This document shows positions 36,780-45,373 of a stretch of 64,000 nt of DNA, piece by piece. Made by a program: the position numbers and the translations under genes. A model generated the notes under the pieces. It was not told where the DNA came from. It did not search any database and saw only the letters and a list, made by a program, of their open reading frames with translations. How positions within the stretch are numbered: the first letter of the stretch is position 1; each line of letters starts with the position of its first letter. The DNA comes from Actinophytocola sp035995025 (GTDB lineage Bacteria; Actinomycetota; Actinomycetes; Mycobacteriales; Pseudonocardiaceae): the NCBI GenBank assembly GCA_035995025.1, contig DASYKY010000057.1:124001-188000 (forward strand), given 5' to 3'.

Positions 36780-38013
36780 GCCCGTCTTGGCGACACAACC
36801 CAGCACGCCGGTCCTGATCACCGTTTCCGGGCCGGACAAGCCTGGTGTGTCCTCGGTGCTGTTCGCCGTGCTCACCCGGCACGGCGTCGAGATCCTCGAC
36901 GTCGAGCAGGTCGTGATCCGCGGGCAGCTGGTGCTCGGCGTGCTCGTCGGCACCGACCAGGACCCCGAGGGCCTGCAGGAGTCCGTCGAGCAGGCCATGG
37001 CCACGGTCGCGATGACCGTCACGGTCGAGGTCGGCGCGGACCCGCTCTCCCCGGCCCGGCTCGGCTCGAGCCACGTGCTGATCGTGCTCGGCCGCCCGGT
37101 CACCGCCCGCGCGTTCGCGGAGGTCGCCCGGCGGCTCGCGGCGCTGGACACCAACATCGACTCCATCCGCCGGGTGGCCGACTACCCGGTGACCGGCCTC
37201 GAGCTACGCGTCTCGGTCGCGCACGAAACCCCGGAGTCCGACGCCGACCTGCGGTCCGCGCTCGCCGACGTGTCCGCGCGGATCGGGCTGGACATCGCCG
37301 TCGAGCGCGAGGGCCTGACCCGGCGGGCCAAGCGGCTCGTCGTGTTCGACGTCGACTCCACGCTCATCCAGGGCGAGGTCATCGAGATGCTCGCGGCCCG
37401 CGCGGGGTGCGAGGACGAGGTCCGCGCGGTCACCGAGTCGGCGATGAGCGGCGAGCTGGACTTCACCGAGGCGCTGCGGCAGCGGGTCGCCGTGCTCGCG
37501 GGGCTGTCGGAGTCGGTGCTCGACGAGGTGGCGCGGTCGATCACGTTGATGCCCGGCGCGCGCACCACGATCCGCACGCTCAAGCGGCTCGGCTTCCGCT
37601 GCGGCGTGGTGTCCGGCGGGTTCTCCCGGATCATCGAGCCGCTGGCCGATCAGCTCGGCCTGGACTTCACCGTCGCGAACGAGCTGGAGATCGTGGACGG
37701 CGTGGTGACCGGCCGGGTGCTCGGCGACATCGTCGACCGCGCTGGCAAGGCGGCCGCGCTGCGTGCCGCGGCCGAGCGGTTCGACGTGCCGCTGGCCCAG
37801 TGCGTGGCGATCGGCGACGGCGCCAACGACATCGACATGCTGTCCGCGGCCGGGCTGGGCGTGGCGTTCAACGCGAAGCCCGCGCTGCGCGAGGTGGCGG
37901 ACACCGCGCTGTCGCACCCGTACCTCGACGTCGTGCTGTTCCTCCTGGGCATCACGCGCGCCGAGGTGGAGGCCGCCGACGCCGCGGACGGCCTCGACCT
38001 CATTCGCCCGTGA
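36757..38013 (+). CDS. serB: Phosphoserine phosphatase with ACT domains
   Basis: A ~418-aa HAD hydrolase for the last step of serine synthesis. The start is uncertain: GTG 36757 overlaps ctaD by 23 bp, while TTG 36787 is a non-overlapping alternative just before the conserved TPVLITVSGPDKPGVSS. Two ACT-like regulatory domains occupy about residues 15-170; the HAD nucleophile motif is VVFDVDSTLIQGE, then VVSGGFSRII and the GDGANDIDML metal site. The ACT-HAD layout matches mycobacterial SerB2, which is feedback-inhibited by serine. ctaD-serB linkage is also seen in mycobacteria. Confidence 0.95.
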   Translation: MTPRTRTEPVLATQPSTPVLITVSGPDKPGVSSVLFAVLTRHGVEILDVEQVVIRGQLVLGVLVGTDQDPEGLQESVEQAMATVAMTVTVEVGADPLSPARLGSSHVLIVLGRPVTARAFAEVARRLAALDTNIDSIRRVADYPVTGLELRVSVAHETPESDADLRSALADVSARIGLDIAVEREGLTRRAKRLVVFDVDSTLIQGEVIEMLAARAGCEDEVRAVTESAMSGELDFTEALRQRVAVLAGLSESVLDEVARSITLMPGARTTIRTLKRLGFRCGVVSGGFSRIIEPLADQLGLDFTVANELEIVDGVVTGRVLGDIVDRAGKAAALRAAAERFDVPLAQCVAIGDGANDIDMLSAAGLGVAFNAKPALREVADTALSHPYLDVVLFLLGITRAEVEAADAADGLDLIRP

Positions 38014-38027
38014 GCGGGAGCGAACCA

Positions 38028-38792
38028 ATGGGCACAGTGAGCATCATTCTCGAGCCCCTGGCCGCCCGGTACGCGGAGTGGCTTGGGCTGCCCGCGTCGG
38101 CGACCGCCGATGTCGCCGACGAGGATCCACAGCTGGTCCGGGCCATGCCGGTGGTGCTGCGCATCGAGCGCGCGTCGCCGCCCGCCCGGACTCCGCTGCT
38201 CGAGGCGGCTGCCTCCGCGGCGGTCGCGGTGTGCCTGGACCCCCGCGCCGAGCCCGACGGCGAGTGGCACGACGCGCTCACGGCGTGGGTCGACGGCCGC
38301 ATCCGCAAGGTCACCCGGCGGGCGCGCGGCGCGCACTGGACGGCCGTGCAGGACCTCCCCGGCGTGACGGTGTCCGTCGACGGAGCGTCGGCGCGGGCGC
38401 TGGTGCCGGGGCTCGTGGTGGAGACGCCCAAGGAGGTCGACCGCCTGCAGATCTCCGGCAGCGACCTCCCCGACGACGAACCGGGCCCGCCGCCGCCCGG
38501 CGTGCCGGTGCTGTGGCTGAACCCGACGATCGAGATGACGGCGGGGAAGGCGGCCGCCCAGGTCGGCCACGCGACGATGCTGCTGGCCGCGCTGTGGCCG
38601 GACCCGTCCGCGTGGGCCGCCGAGGGCTTCCCGGTCGCCGTCCGCACGCCGCCGCTTCGCCGGTGGGCGGCCCTGCATCCGGGCGACGACCCGGCGGGCG
38701 CGTGGCGGCGCCGGGGCGTGGTCGCGGTGCGGGACGCGGGCTTCACGGAGGTCGCCCCCGGCACGGTCACCGTGCTGGCGCAGCTGCCCTGA
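38028..38792 (+). CDS. PTH2-like peptidyl-tRNA hydrolase
   Basis: A 254-aa actinobacterial protein whose C-terminal half holds the PTH2 motif MTAGKAAAQVGHATMLL (about residues 173-189). The N-terminal half (about 1-150) is family-specific. It may recycle peptidyl-tRNA drop-off products beside the main Pth. ATG 38028 lies directly after the short GTGAGCGGGAGCGAAC element found elsewhere in the window. Confidence 0.8.
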   Translation: MGTVSIILEPLAARYAEWLGLPASATADVADEDPQLVRAMPVVLRIERASPPARTPLLEAAASAAVAVCLDPRAEPDGEWHDALTAWVDGRIRKVTRRARGAHWTAVQDLPGVTVSVDGASARALVPGLVVETPKEVDRLQISGSDLPDDEPGPPPPGVPVLWLNPTIEMTAGKAAAQVGHATMLLAALWPDPSAWAAEGFPVAVRTPPLRRWAALHPGDDPAGAWRRRGVVAVRDAGFTEVAPGTVTVLAQLP

Positions 38793-38825
38793 GCAGGGGC
38801 CGCGCCGCGGGCTGCCGGTGCGGCG

Positions 38826-39146
38826 CTAGCGGTCGCGCTGCCAGACGACGAAGAGGCCGTCCTCGGGGGTGGTCATCGCCTCGATGAAGGCGTCGTTGTC
38901 GAAACCTTCCATGGACTGCAGCCGGCTCATCAGGTCGTCCGCCGACGGGTCACCGGCCGGCACGGCGCAGCCGCCCCCGCCGGCTCGAACCAGGAGGAAG
39001 AACACGTCCTCCTTCCACGGCCCCTCCGGGGTGGTCCGGATCGCCACCTCGGCGAGGTTGGCCCAGGACACCGACTCCTCGGTGCCATCGGCCAGCAACC
39101 GGCGGACGCCGTCGTCGTCGACGGTGATACCGGAGTTAGTGGTCAA
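38826..39146 (-). CDS. Small acidic hypothetical protein (106 aa)
   Basis: Begins with TTG 39146, with GGGAGAG a few bases upstream. The sequence is acidic, soluble and of single-domain size, with strand-like VFFLLVRAGGGGCAVPAG and a C-terminal EDGLFVVWQRDR. Similar small proteins occur as stand-alone hypotheticals in actinomycetes. I cannot assign a function. It is convergent with the PTH2-like gene and 39 bp upstream (by coordinate) of dinG. Confidence 0.7.
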   Translation of the reverse strand: MTTNSGITVDDDGVRRLLADGTEESVSWANLAEVAIRTTPEGPWKEDVFFLLVRAGGGGCAVPAGDPSADDLMSRLQSMEGFDNDAFIEAMTTPEDGLFVVWQRDR

Positions 39147-39184
39147 GCGACTCTCCCTGAGGCAGACGTTTGGGGCATATTTGA

Positions 39185-41221
39185 TCAGTTCGCCGCGTCG
39201 AGCCTGCGCAGGGCTGCCCTAACGACGTCCGCCTCGGACGTGGTCCAGTAGCCCGGCAGCGACGCGCGCAGGAAACCGCCGTACCGCGCGGTGGCGATGC
39301 GGGGGTCGAGGATGGCGACGACCCCGCGGTCCTGCGTCGAACGCAGCAGCCGGCCCGTGCCCTGCGCCAGGAGCAACGCCGCGTGGGTGGCGGCCACGGA
39401 CAGGAAACCGTTGCCGCCACGGGCCTCCACCGCCCGCTGCCGCGCGGACGCGAGCGGGTCGTCCGGGCGCGGGAACGGGATCCGGTCGACGACCACCAGT
39501 TGCAGCGACGGGCCCGGTACGTCCACGCCCTGCCACAGCGACAGCGTGCCGAACAGGCAGGTGGCCGGGTCCTCGGCGAACTTGCGCACGAGCAGCGCCG
39601 TGGAGTCCTCCCCCTGGCACAGGATCGCCAGCTCGGAGCGCTTGCGCAGCAGCTCCGTGGCCTGCTTGGCGGCCCGCATGGAGGAGAACAGCCCGAGCGT
39701 GCGCCCGCCGGCCGCGTCCATCAGCTCGGCCAATTCGTCCACATAGGACGGTGGCAGGCCGTCGCGGCCGGGCGGGGGCAGGTGCTTTGCCAGGTAGAGG
39801 ATGCCGCTGCGGGCGTGGTCGAACGGCGAGCCGACGTCCAGCCCTGTCCACTTCGGACCGTCGATGGACTTGTCGGTGGCCGCGCCCTCGGTCTTCTCGC
39901 TCTTGCCCTGACCGGCGGGCAGGCCCCACGAGTAGGCCATCGAGTCGAACGTGCCGCCGAGCGTGAGCGTGGCGGAGGTGAGGATCGTGGTGTGCTGGCC
40001 GAACAGGCGCTCCCGAAGCAGCGCCGACACCGCGAGCGGCGCCGACTTGAGCGCGGGCGGGCGCGGCGGGCCGGACCCGGTGTCGCCGGTGCGCCAGACG
40101 ACGTCGCGGCGGTGCGCGTCGTCGGTCTCGAACGCACGCAGCAGCCGCACGGCCGTGTCGTGCACCTCGTCGAGCTGCGACTGCGCGAGCTTGCGCGCGG
40201 TGGCCACCTCGACGTCGCTGTTGCGCTGGTCGGGGCCGAGCCCGGACAGGCACGCGTACGCGGCGTCGCGGATGACCGCGAGCGCGCCGGCCAGCGGCGT
40301 GGGCAGCACGTCCATCCGGCCGGTGGGCATGTCCTCGAGGATGAGCGTGAACCCGTCGCCGGCCTCGAGCAGCCGGTCGGCCAGCTCCTGGTCGCACACC
40401 CGGCCCGCCCGGCGCGCGGCGGCGGCCACGGCGGCGGAGGTCAGCTCGGCGGTGGCGGCCGAGGTGACCCGGTCGACCAGGTCGTGCGCCTCGTCGACGA
40501 TGACCAGGTCGTGTTCGGGGAGGACCTGGTAGCCCTGCAGCGCGTCGATGGCGAGCAGGGCGTGGTTGGTGACGATGAGGTCGGCGCGGCCCGCCTCGGC
40601 GCGGGCCTTCTCCGCGAAGCAGTCGGTGCCGATGGGGCAGCGGCTGACGCCGAGGCACTCGCGGGAGGACACCGACACCTGGCGCCAGGCGTGCTCGGTG
40701 ACGCCGGGGACGAGCTCGTCGCGGTCGCCGGTCTCGGTGTCGGAGACCCATTCGCGCAGCCGGGTGACCTCGCGGCCGAGCGCGGAGACGGCGAACGGGT
40801 CGAACAGGGCCGCGTCGTCGGGCTCGTCCTGCATGCCGGAGTCGAGCTTGTTGAGGCACAGGTAGTTGCGCCTGCCCTTGAGGATCGCGAACCGCGGCTT
40901 GCGGCCGAGCGGCTTCTCGAGGGCCTTCTCCAGGCGGGGCAGGTCGCGGTCGACGAGCTGGCGCTGCAGCGCGATGGTGGCCGTGGAGACCACGACCGTG
41001 GCCTCGCGCTCGACCGCGTGGTGCAGCGCGGGGACGAGGTAGGCCAGGGACTTGCCGGTGCCCGTGCCGGCCTGGACCGCGAGGTGGTCGCCGGTGCGGA
41101 TGGCCGTGGCGACCGCCTCGGCCATCGCGACCTGACCTGCGCGTTCGGTGCCGCCGACCGCCGCCACCGCCGTCGCGAGCAGTTCGGTGACGCCAGGCAG
41201 TTCGGTGGAGGATCGGGGCAC
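39185..41221 (-). CDS. dinG: DinG-family ATP-dependent helicase
   Basis: A 678-aa XPD-like SF2 helicase. GTG 41221 starts VPRSSTELPGVTELL. Walker A QAGTGTGKSLAYLVPALHH, Walker B IVDEAHDLVD (DEAH), and helicase motif VI-like ATHAALLLAQGTGRLLRS are visible. Fe-S cysteines are in the region between motifs Ia and II (CLNKL, ECLGVSRCPIGTDC), giving four Cys as in DinG/XPD. It unwinds damage-associated DNA structures. Ortholog of Rv1329c by position: it is followed on the other side by pncB and clpS. Confidence 0.95.
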   Translation of the reverse strand: MPRSSTELPGVTELLATAVAAVGGTERAGQVAMAEAVATAIRTGDHLAVQAGTGTGKSLAYLVPALHHAVEREATVVVSTATIALQRQLVDRDLPRLEKALEKPLGRKPRFAILKGRRNYLCLNKLDSGMQDEPDDAALFDPFAVSALGREVTRLREWVSDTETGDRDELVPGVTEHAWRQVSVSSRECLGVSRCPIGTDCFAEKARAEAGRADLIVTNHALLAIDALQGYQVLPEHDLVIVDEAHDLVDRVTSAATAELTSAAVAAAARRAGRVCDQELADRLLEAGDGFTLILEDMPTGRMDVLPTPLAGALAVIRDAAYACLSGLGPDQRNSDVEVATARKLAQSQLDEVHDTAVRLLRAFETDDAHRRDVVWRTGDTGSGPPRPPALKSAPLAVSALLRERLFGQHTTILTSATLTLGGTFDSMAYSWGLPAGQGKSEKTEGAATDKSIDGPKWTGLDVGSPFDHARSGILYLAKHLPPPGRDGLPPSYVDELAELMDAAGGRTLGLFSSMRAAKQATELLRKRSELAILCQGEDSTALLVRKFAEDPATCLFGTLSLWQGVDVPGPSLQLVVVDRIPFPRPDDPLASARQRAVEARGGNGFLSVAATHAALLLAQGTGRLLRSTQDRGVVAILDPRIATARYGGFLRASLPGYWTTSEADVVRAALRRLDAAN

Positions 41222-41350
41222 AGCCGAACGGTACCTCTGCCCACTGTCAATCCTGCGGACGCCCGCCACCCGGACGGGTTGTCCCGCCGTCCCGTCCGGG
41301 TGGCAGGGCGGCCGGGCTATGGCGTGGTGGTGCGGTGGAGCGGTGTTGTC

Positions 41351-42019
41351 ATGGTCATGACCATGAGATACGCCAGACGCACGGGTGTTCTGGGGCTGGC
41401 CGTGGCCGGTCTCGCGCTCGCCGGTGTCAGCCCCGCGCACGCCGTCCCGGAGGAGGCGATCGCGTCCGGATCGGTGGGGTCGGTGGACGCGACGTACGAC
41501 GACGCGGCGGTCGAGGTGGACCCGCTCGCGGAGTGCGCCACCGACGGGGAGAACGCGGCGGACAGCGCCGCGTACGAGGAGGACGGTTTCCTCGAGTTCG
41601 GCCGCGGCTCGTCGACCTGCACGCTCGGTGACGACGGCGTGGCGTCCGCCGAGACCGAGGGCAAGCTGTTCCGGCTCGACGCGCTGCGGCCGTACGGCGG
41701 CCCGCGGATCCGGATGACCAACTACAGCGCCGAGTGCAGCACGACGGAGAACGGGAGCACGGCGAGCTTCCACATCGGCGGCCTGTCGGGCATCTCGGTG
41801 CCGGCGTCGCTGCCGCCGAACTACGAGGTGACGATCCCCGGCCCCGGCCCGGGCGCGCCGGCGCTGGCGACGGTGACGTTCAACGAGAGCATCGTGCCGG
41901 ACCCGCCGGACGGCAGCATGACGGTGAACATCATGCATATCCACCTGTCCCCGGACGGCCCGGCCAACGGCATGGACGGGGAGATCGTCGTCGGCTCGGT
42001 GAGCTGCTCGCCGTTCTAG
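41351..42019 (+). CDS. Secreted protein, choice-of-anchor P-like
   Basis: A 222-aa exported protein with three possible in-frame ATGs (41351, 41357, 41363). The signal peptide is basic RYARR followed by a hydrophobic core ending SPAHA. The mature part is acidic, rich in Gly/Ser/Thr, with STCTLGDDGVASAE and a terminal strand pattern MTVNIMHIHLSP ... VVGSVSC that recalls choice-of-anchor P family proteins. Cysteines (five visible) probably form disulfides. Function unknown. The stop overlaps the convergent membrane ORF. Confidence 0.78.
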   Translation: MVMTMRYARRTGVLGLAVAGLALAGVSPAHAVPEEAIASGSVGSVDATYDDAAVEVDPLAECATDGENAADSAAYEEDGFLEFGRGSSTCTLGDDGVASAETEGKLFRLDALRPYGGPRIRMTNYSAECSTTENGSTASFHIGGLSGISVPASLPPNYEVTIPGPGPGAPALATVTFNESIVPDPPDGSMTVNIMHIHLSPDGPANGMDGEIVVGSVSCSPF

Positions 42020-42372
42020 CCCAGCTGGTAGAGCATCAGCAGGGCGCCGGGGACGATGATCAACGTCAGGACCCCGCACACCAGACCGCGGACCCGGCGC
42101 CCGCGCTCGTCGGCCGGCTTGTTCCTGTTCCGCGGCCGCCGGCCGGCGAGCCAGGCCACGAGCGCGGTGACCGCGACCATCGGTAACCAGGCCACGGCGG
42201 CGGGGAGGTAGGCGAGGCCGGACATGTCCACGCCGGCCTCCCCGGGCCGCGGCCGCTGCATCTGCACCGCGATGAACGTGAGCGGCCACCAGAGGACCAC
42301 CGGCACCGCGATGGCCCACCCGATCGACACGGGGGTGGTCTTCGTGCGAGGACTGCTCCGTGTGTTGGACAT
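42016..42372 (-). CDS. Small three-TM membrane protein (118 aa)
   Basis: Starts at ATG 42372 (or 42387). Three hydrophobic helices: AIAVPVVLWWPLTFIAV, LPAAVAWLPMVAVTALVAWL and GLVCGVLTLIIVPGALLML, with a basic loop RRPRNRNKPADERGRR between the last two. No known domain. Repeat array 3 lies just upstream. Its stop codon shares two bases with the stop of the secreted protein gene on the other strand. Confidence 0.65.
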   Translation of the reverse strand: MSNTRSSPRTKTTPVSIGWAIAVPVVLWWPLTFIAVQMQRPRPGEAGVDMSGLAYLPAAVAWLPMVAVTALVAWLAGRRPRNRNKPADERGRRVRGLVCGVLTLIIVPGALLMLYQLG

Positions 42373-42409
42373 ATACCCAATTCTCATCCGCCGCGGCCGA
42401 AAGCGCCGC

Positions 42410-42550
42410 GCGAGTCCAACGCTCCAGTCCCGCGAGTCCAACGGTCCAGTCCCGCGAGTCCAACGGTCCGGACGTTGGACTCGCGGATCGCGAACGTTGG
42501 ACTCGGGGGTTGCGGACGTTGGACTCGCGGGTTGCGGGCGTTGGACTCGC
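42410..42550. repeat. 22-bp-phased inverted repeat array 3
   Basis: Forward GCGAGTCCAAC units start at 42410, 42432 and 42454. Reverse GTTGGACTCG(C/G) units start at 42474, 42496, 42518 and 42540. All same-orientation neighbours are 22 bp apart. It is downstream of pncA and upstream of a minus-strand membrane ORF, so here it is not a convergent gap. Confidence 0.93.
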
Positions 42551-42558
42551 GGGGTGGG

Positions 42559-43128
42559 TCAGGCGACGTGCGGGGTGCCGGTCAGCGTGACCGCGTTCGA
42601 CGTCAGCTCTCGCAGGGCGGCGGCCACCGTCGGCTTCGCCACACCCGCCGTGTGGTCCAGGAGGACGGTCGTCGCGAAGCCGGCCCGGGCCGCGTCCAGG
42701 GCCGTGGCCCGCACGCAGTGGTCGGTCGCGATGCCGACTACGTCCACAGTGGACACATCGTGCGCGACGAGCCAGTCGGCCAGGCCGGTGCCGTCCGGGG
42801 CGGCGCCCTCGAAGCCCGAGTACGCGGCCGCGTGCGTGCCCTTCGAGAACACCGCCTCGATGCCCGCCACGTCGAGCGCCGGGTGGAACGACGCGCCCGG
42901 CGTGCCCGCCCGGCAGTGCGGCGGCCACGTGTCCACGAAGTCCGGCGCCGTGCTGAAGTGCGCACCCGGGTCGACGTGGTAGTCGCGGGTCGCGACCACG
43001 TGGTCGTAGCCGCCCGCCCGCACCAGGCCGGAGACGGCCTCCGCCACGGCGGCGCCGCCGGCGACGGCGAGCGAACCTCCCTCGCAGAAGTCGTTCTGGA
43101 CGTCGACGATGATCAGCGCGTTGGCCAC
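42559..43128 (-). CDS. pncA: Nicotinamidase / isochorismatase-family hydrolase
   Basis: A 189-aa enzyme converting nicotinamide to nicotinate in NAD salvage. GTG 43128 has AGGAGA eight bases upstream. Catalytic triad: Asp in IIVDVQNDFCEGGSLAV, Lys in VFSKGTHAAAY, Cys in GIATDHCVRATALDA; metal ligands in TRDYHVDPGAHF. It lies 11 bp after pncB and clearly forms an operon with it, supplying its substrate. M. tuberculosis keeps these genes apart. Confidence 0.95.
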   Translation of the reverse strand: MANALIIVDVQNDFCEGGSLAVAGGAAVAEAVSGLVRAGGYDHVVATRDYHVDPGAHFSTAPDFVDTWPPHCRAGTPGASFHPALDVAGIEAVFSKGTHAAAYSGFEGAAPDGTGLADWLVAHDVSTVDVVGIATDHCVRATALDAARAGFATTVLLDHTAGVAKPTVAAALRELTSNAVTLTGTPHVA

Positions 43129-43139
43129 GGCGGTCTCCT

Positions 43140-44426
43140 CTAGGCGTACACGGTGGGGATGGCCGGCTCGCCCTGCGAGAGCTTCAGCCCCTCCCACGGC
43201 AGGCTCACCAGCCCCTCCCGCACCCGTTGCCGGCTCTGCTCCAGGGTCGCGGGATCGGCGGCCGGTTGTCCATCGCGCATCAGCGGGACGACGAGCTCGC
43301 GGTCGTGCTCGGCGGGCTTGGGCGCGCCGCCCGCGACGACGTACACGACCTCCTCCAGCGCGGTGCCGGTCGGCTTGTGCCGGCGCAGCGCCGCCTTGCG
43401 TCCGGCGCGGGACTCCTTGTGCGAGCTGCGCTTCGCGACCGGCCGACCGTCCACTTCGACCAGTTTGTAGACCATGCCTGCGGTCGGCGAGCCGGAGCCG
43501 GTGACCAGTGACGTGCCGACGCCGTACGCGTCGACCGGCTCGGCCCGCAGCGCGGCGATCGCGTACTCGTCCAGGTCGCCGGACACGACGATCCTGGTCT
43601 TGCGGGCGCCGAGGTCGTCGAGCTGCGCGCGGGCGTGCCGGGCGAGCACGCCGACGTCGCCGGAGTCGATGCGGATGGCGCCGAGCGACGGGCCGGCGAC
43701 CTCGATGGCCGTGGCGATGCCCGCGGTGATGTCGTAGGTGTCGACGAGCAGCGTCGTCCCGGTGCCGAGCGCCTCGATCTGCGCGCGGAACGCCGCCGCC
43801 TCGCTGTCGTGCAGCAGCGTGAACGCGTGCGCGCAGGTGCCGGCCGTCGGGATGCCGTAGGTGCGGCCCGCCTCGAGGTTCGACGTGGTGGCGAAGCCGG
43901 CGAGGTACGCGGCGCGCGCGGCGGCGACCGCGGCCGACTCGTGCGTGCGCCGCCCGCCCATCTCGATGATCGGCCGGCCGTTCGCGGCGCTGACCATCCG
44001 CGCGGCGGCGGACATGATCGCGCTGTCGTGGTTGAGCACCGACAGCACCAAGGTCTCCAGCAGCACCGCCTCGGCGAACGTGCCGCGCACGGTGCACAGC
44101 GGCGAGCCGGGGAAGTACAGCTCGCCCTCGACGTAGCCGTCGACGTCGCCCGAGAACCGGTAGCCGGCGAGCCAGTCCAGCGTCCGCGCGTCGACCACGT
44201 CGCGGGCGGCCAGCTCGCGCAGCTCCGCGTCGCCGAACGTGAACCGGCTGACCGCCTCCACGACGCGTGCGGTGCCGCCGACGATGCCGTAGCGGCGGCC
44301 GTTCGGCAGGCGGCGGGCGAAGGTCTCGAAAACGCACCGGCGGTCCGCGGTACCGTCGGCCAGCGCGGCGGCGACCATGGTCAGCTCGTAGTGGTCGGTG
44401 AGCAGCGCGGTGCTGGTGCCGGTCAT
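43140..44426 (-). CDS. pncB: Nicotinate phosphoribosyltransferase
   Basis: A 428-aa enzyme forming nicotinate mononucleotide from nicotinate and PRPP. ATG 44426 (MTGTSTALLTDHYELTM) is the expected family start. Key blocks: the catalytic/phospho-His region of GGRRTHESAA, RIDSGDVGVLA and SGDLDEYAIAAL. C-terminal region ends with the conserved substrate lid. Operon with pncA; divergent from clpS with only 34 bp between starts. Position matches Rv1330c. Confidence 0.95.
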   Translation of the reverse strand: MTGTSTALLTDHYELTMVAAALADGTADRRCVFETFARRLPNGRRYGIVGGTARVVEAVSRFTFGDAELRELAARDVVDARTLDWLAGYRFSGDVDGYVEGELYFPGSPLCTVRGTFAEAVLLETLVLSVLNHDSAIMSAAARMVSAANGRPIIEMGGRRTHESAAVAAARAAYLAGFATTSNLEAGRTYGIPTAGTCAHAFTLLHDSEAAAFRAQIEALGTGTTLLVDTYDITAGIATAIEVAGPSLGAIRIDSGDVGVLARHARAQLDDLGARKTRIVVSGDLDEYAIAALRAEPVDAYGVGTSLVTGSGSPTAGMVYKLVEVDGRPVAKRSSHKESRAGRKAALRRHKPTGTALEEVVYVVAGGAPKPAEHDRELVVPLMRDGQPAADPATLEQSRQRVREGLVSLPWEGLKLSQGEPAIPTVYA

Positions 44427-44460
44427 GAACCGTGAGCCTAGACATGCCACCATGGACGCC

Positions 44461-44766
44461 ATGTCGGTCCGTATGTCCATGCCTCTCGAGGAGACGCAGA
44501 CCGAGCCGGTCGGCAGCGAGCTCGGGGTCGAGGACAAGCCGTGGCAGACGATCGTGTGGAACGATCCCGTCAACCTCATGTCCTATGTGACCTACGTCTT
44601 CCAGAAGCTCTTCGGGTACTCCCGCGAGCACGCGACCAAGCTGATGCTGGACGTGCACCACAAGGGAAGGGCGATCGTGTCGTCCGGTTCGAAGGACAAG
44701 ATGGAGGGCGACGTCGCGAAGCTGCACGCGGCCGGCCTGTGGGCGACCATGCAGCACACGTCGTGA
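44461..44766 (+). CDS. clpS: ClpS, N-end-rule adaptor of ClpC/ClpP
   Basis: A 101-aa adaptor that delivers proteins with bulky N-terminal residues to the ClpCP protease. I start at ATG 44461, giving the same length as M. tuberculosis ClpS; ATG 44452, 44473 and 44479 are alternatives. The pocket is intact: VWNDPVNLMSYV (Asn34-Asp35) and DVHHKG (His66 in this numbering). Its TGA overlaps the GTG of the DUF2017 gene. A divergent paralog of this pair occurs at 46407-47110. Confidence 0.96.
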   Translation: MSVRMSMPLEETQTEPVGSELGVEDKPWQTIVWNDPVNLMSYVTYVFQKLFGYSREHATKLMLDVHHKGRAIVSSGSKDKMEGDVAKLHAAGLWATMQHTS

Positions 44767-45338
44767 TTCCCTGGGAGCGCGCCGGCGACACGGTGATGAC
44801 GAAGCTCGACCGCCGCGAGGCGACCGTGCTGCGCGGCCTGATCATGCAGATCGACGGCATGCTGCGGCAGCGGCAGGACGAGTCGCCGCAGGACGAGCTC
44901 GCCGAGCTGACCGGGATCCGCACCGGCCCGTCGTCCGCGCCCGAGGACCCGATCCTTGCCCGGCTGCTGCCCGACTACCACCGCCTCGACGACGACGAGT
45001 CCTCCAGCGAGGAGCTCGACTCGGCGGCGGCGCTGCGGTCGCTGCACGAGCCGGAGCTGCTGGACCTCAAGACCGGGGTGGCCGCGGTCGTGCTGGACAC
45101 CTGCCCGCCCAACGGCGGGACCGTGAAGCTGTCGCTGGAGCAGGCCGAGGCGTGGCTGTCCGCGGTGAACGACGTGCGGCTCGCGCTCGGCACCACGCTC
45201 GACATCACCGAGGACATGCCGGACGAGCTGCCCGAGGACGACCCGCGCAGCCCGCATCTCGGCGTGTACCAATGGCTGACGTGGATGCAGGAACACCTCG
45301 TGCTGGCGCTGGCGCCCGAAGATGACGGCGACGAATGA
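44763..45338 (+). CDS. DUF2017-family protein, canonical copy
   Basis: A 191-aa acidic protein always found next to clpS in actinobacteria (Rv1332 position). GTG 44763 overlaps the clpS stop. Visible features: DPILARLLPDYHRL (62-75), SLEQAEAWLSAVNDVRLALG (124-143) and YQWLTWMQEHLVLAL (169-183), the latter two helical and Trp-anchored. Its acidic tail encodes DDGDE within a 13-bp tandem repeat. Likely a ClpS/ClpC-linked regulator, although its function is unknown. Confidence 0.93.
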   Translation: MIPWERAGDTVMTKLDRREATVLRGLIMQIDGMLRQRQDESPQDELAELTGIRTGPSSAPEDPILARLLPDYHRLDDDESSSEELDSAAALRSLHEPELLDLKTGVAAVVLDTCPPNGGTVKLSLEQAEAWLSAVNDVRLALGTTLDITEDMPDELPEDDPRSPHLGVYQWLTWMQEHLVLALAPEDDGDE

Positions 45339-45373
45339 CGGCGACGAATGACGACGACGAATGACGACTAACG
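45322..45373 (+). repeat. 13-bp start-stop tandem repeat
   Basis: Four units of ATGACGGCGACGA (two exact, then ATGACGACGACGA and ATGACGACTAACG) start at 45322, 45335, 45348 and 45361. Each carries ATGA, so every unit offers a stop in one frame and a start in another. The DUF2017 stop is in unit 2 and the P1 peptidase start is unit 4. Confidence 0.92.

Noticed and set aside
41222..42928. Upstream extension of the dinG frame by more than 500 codons
   Set aside because: It overlaps secreted-protein, membrane-protein and pncA genes; dinG homology begins at GTG 41221.
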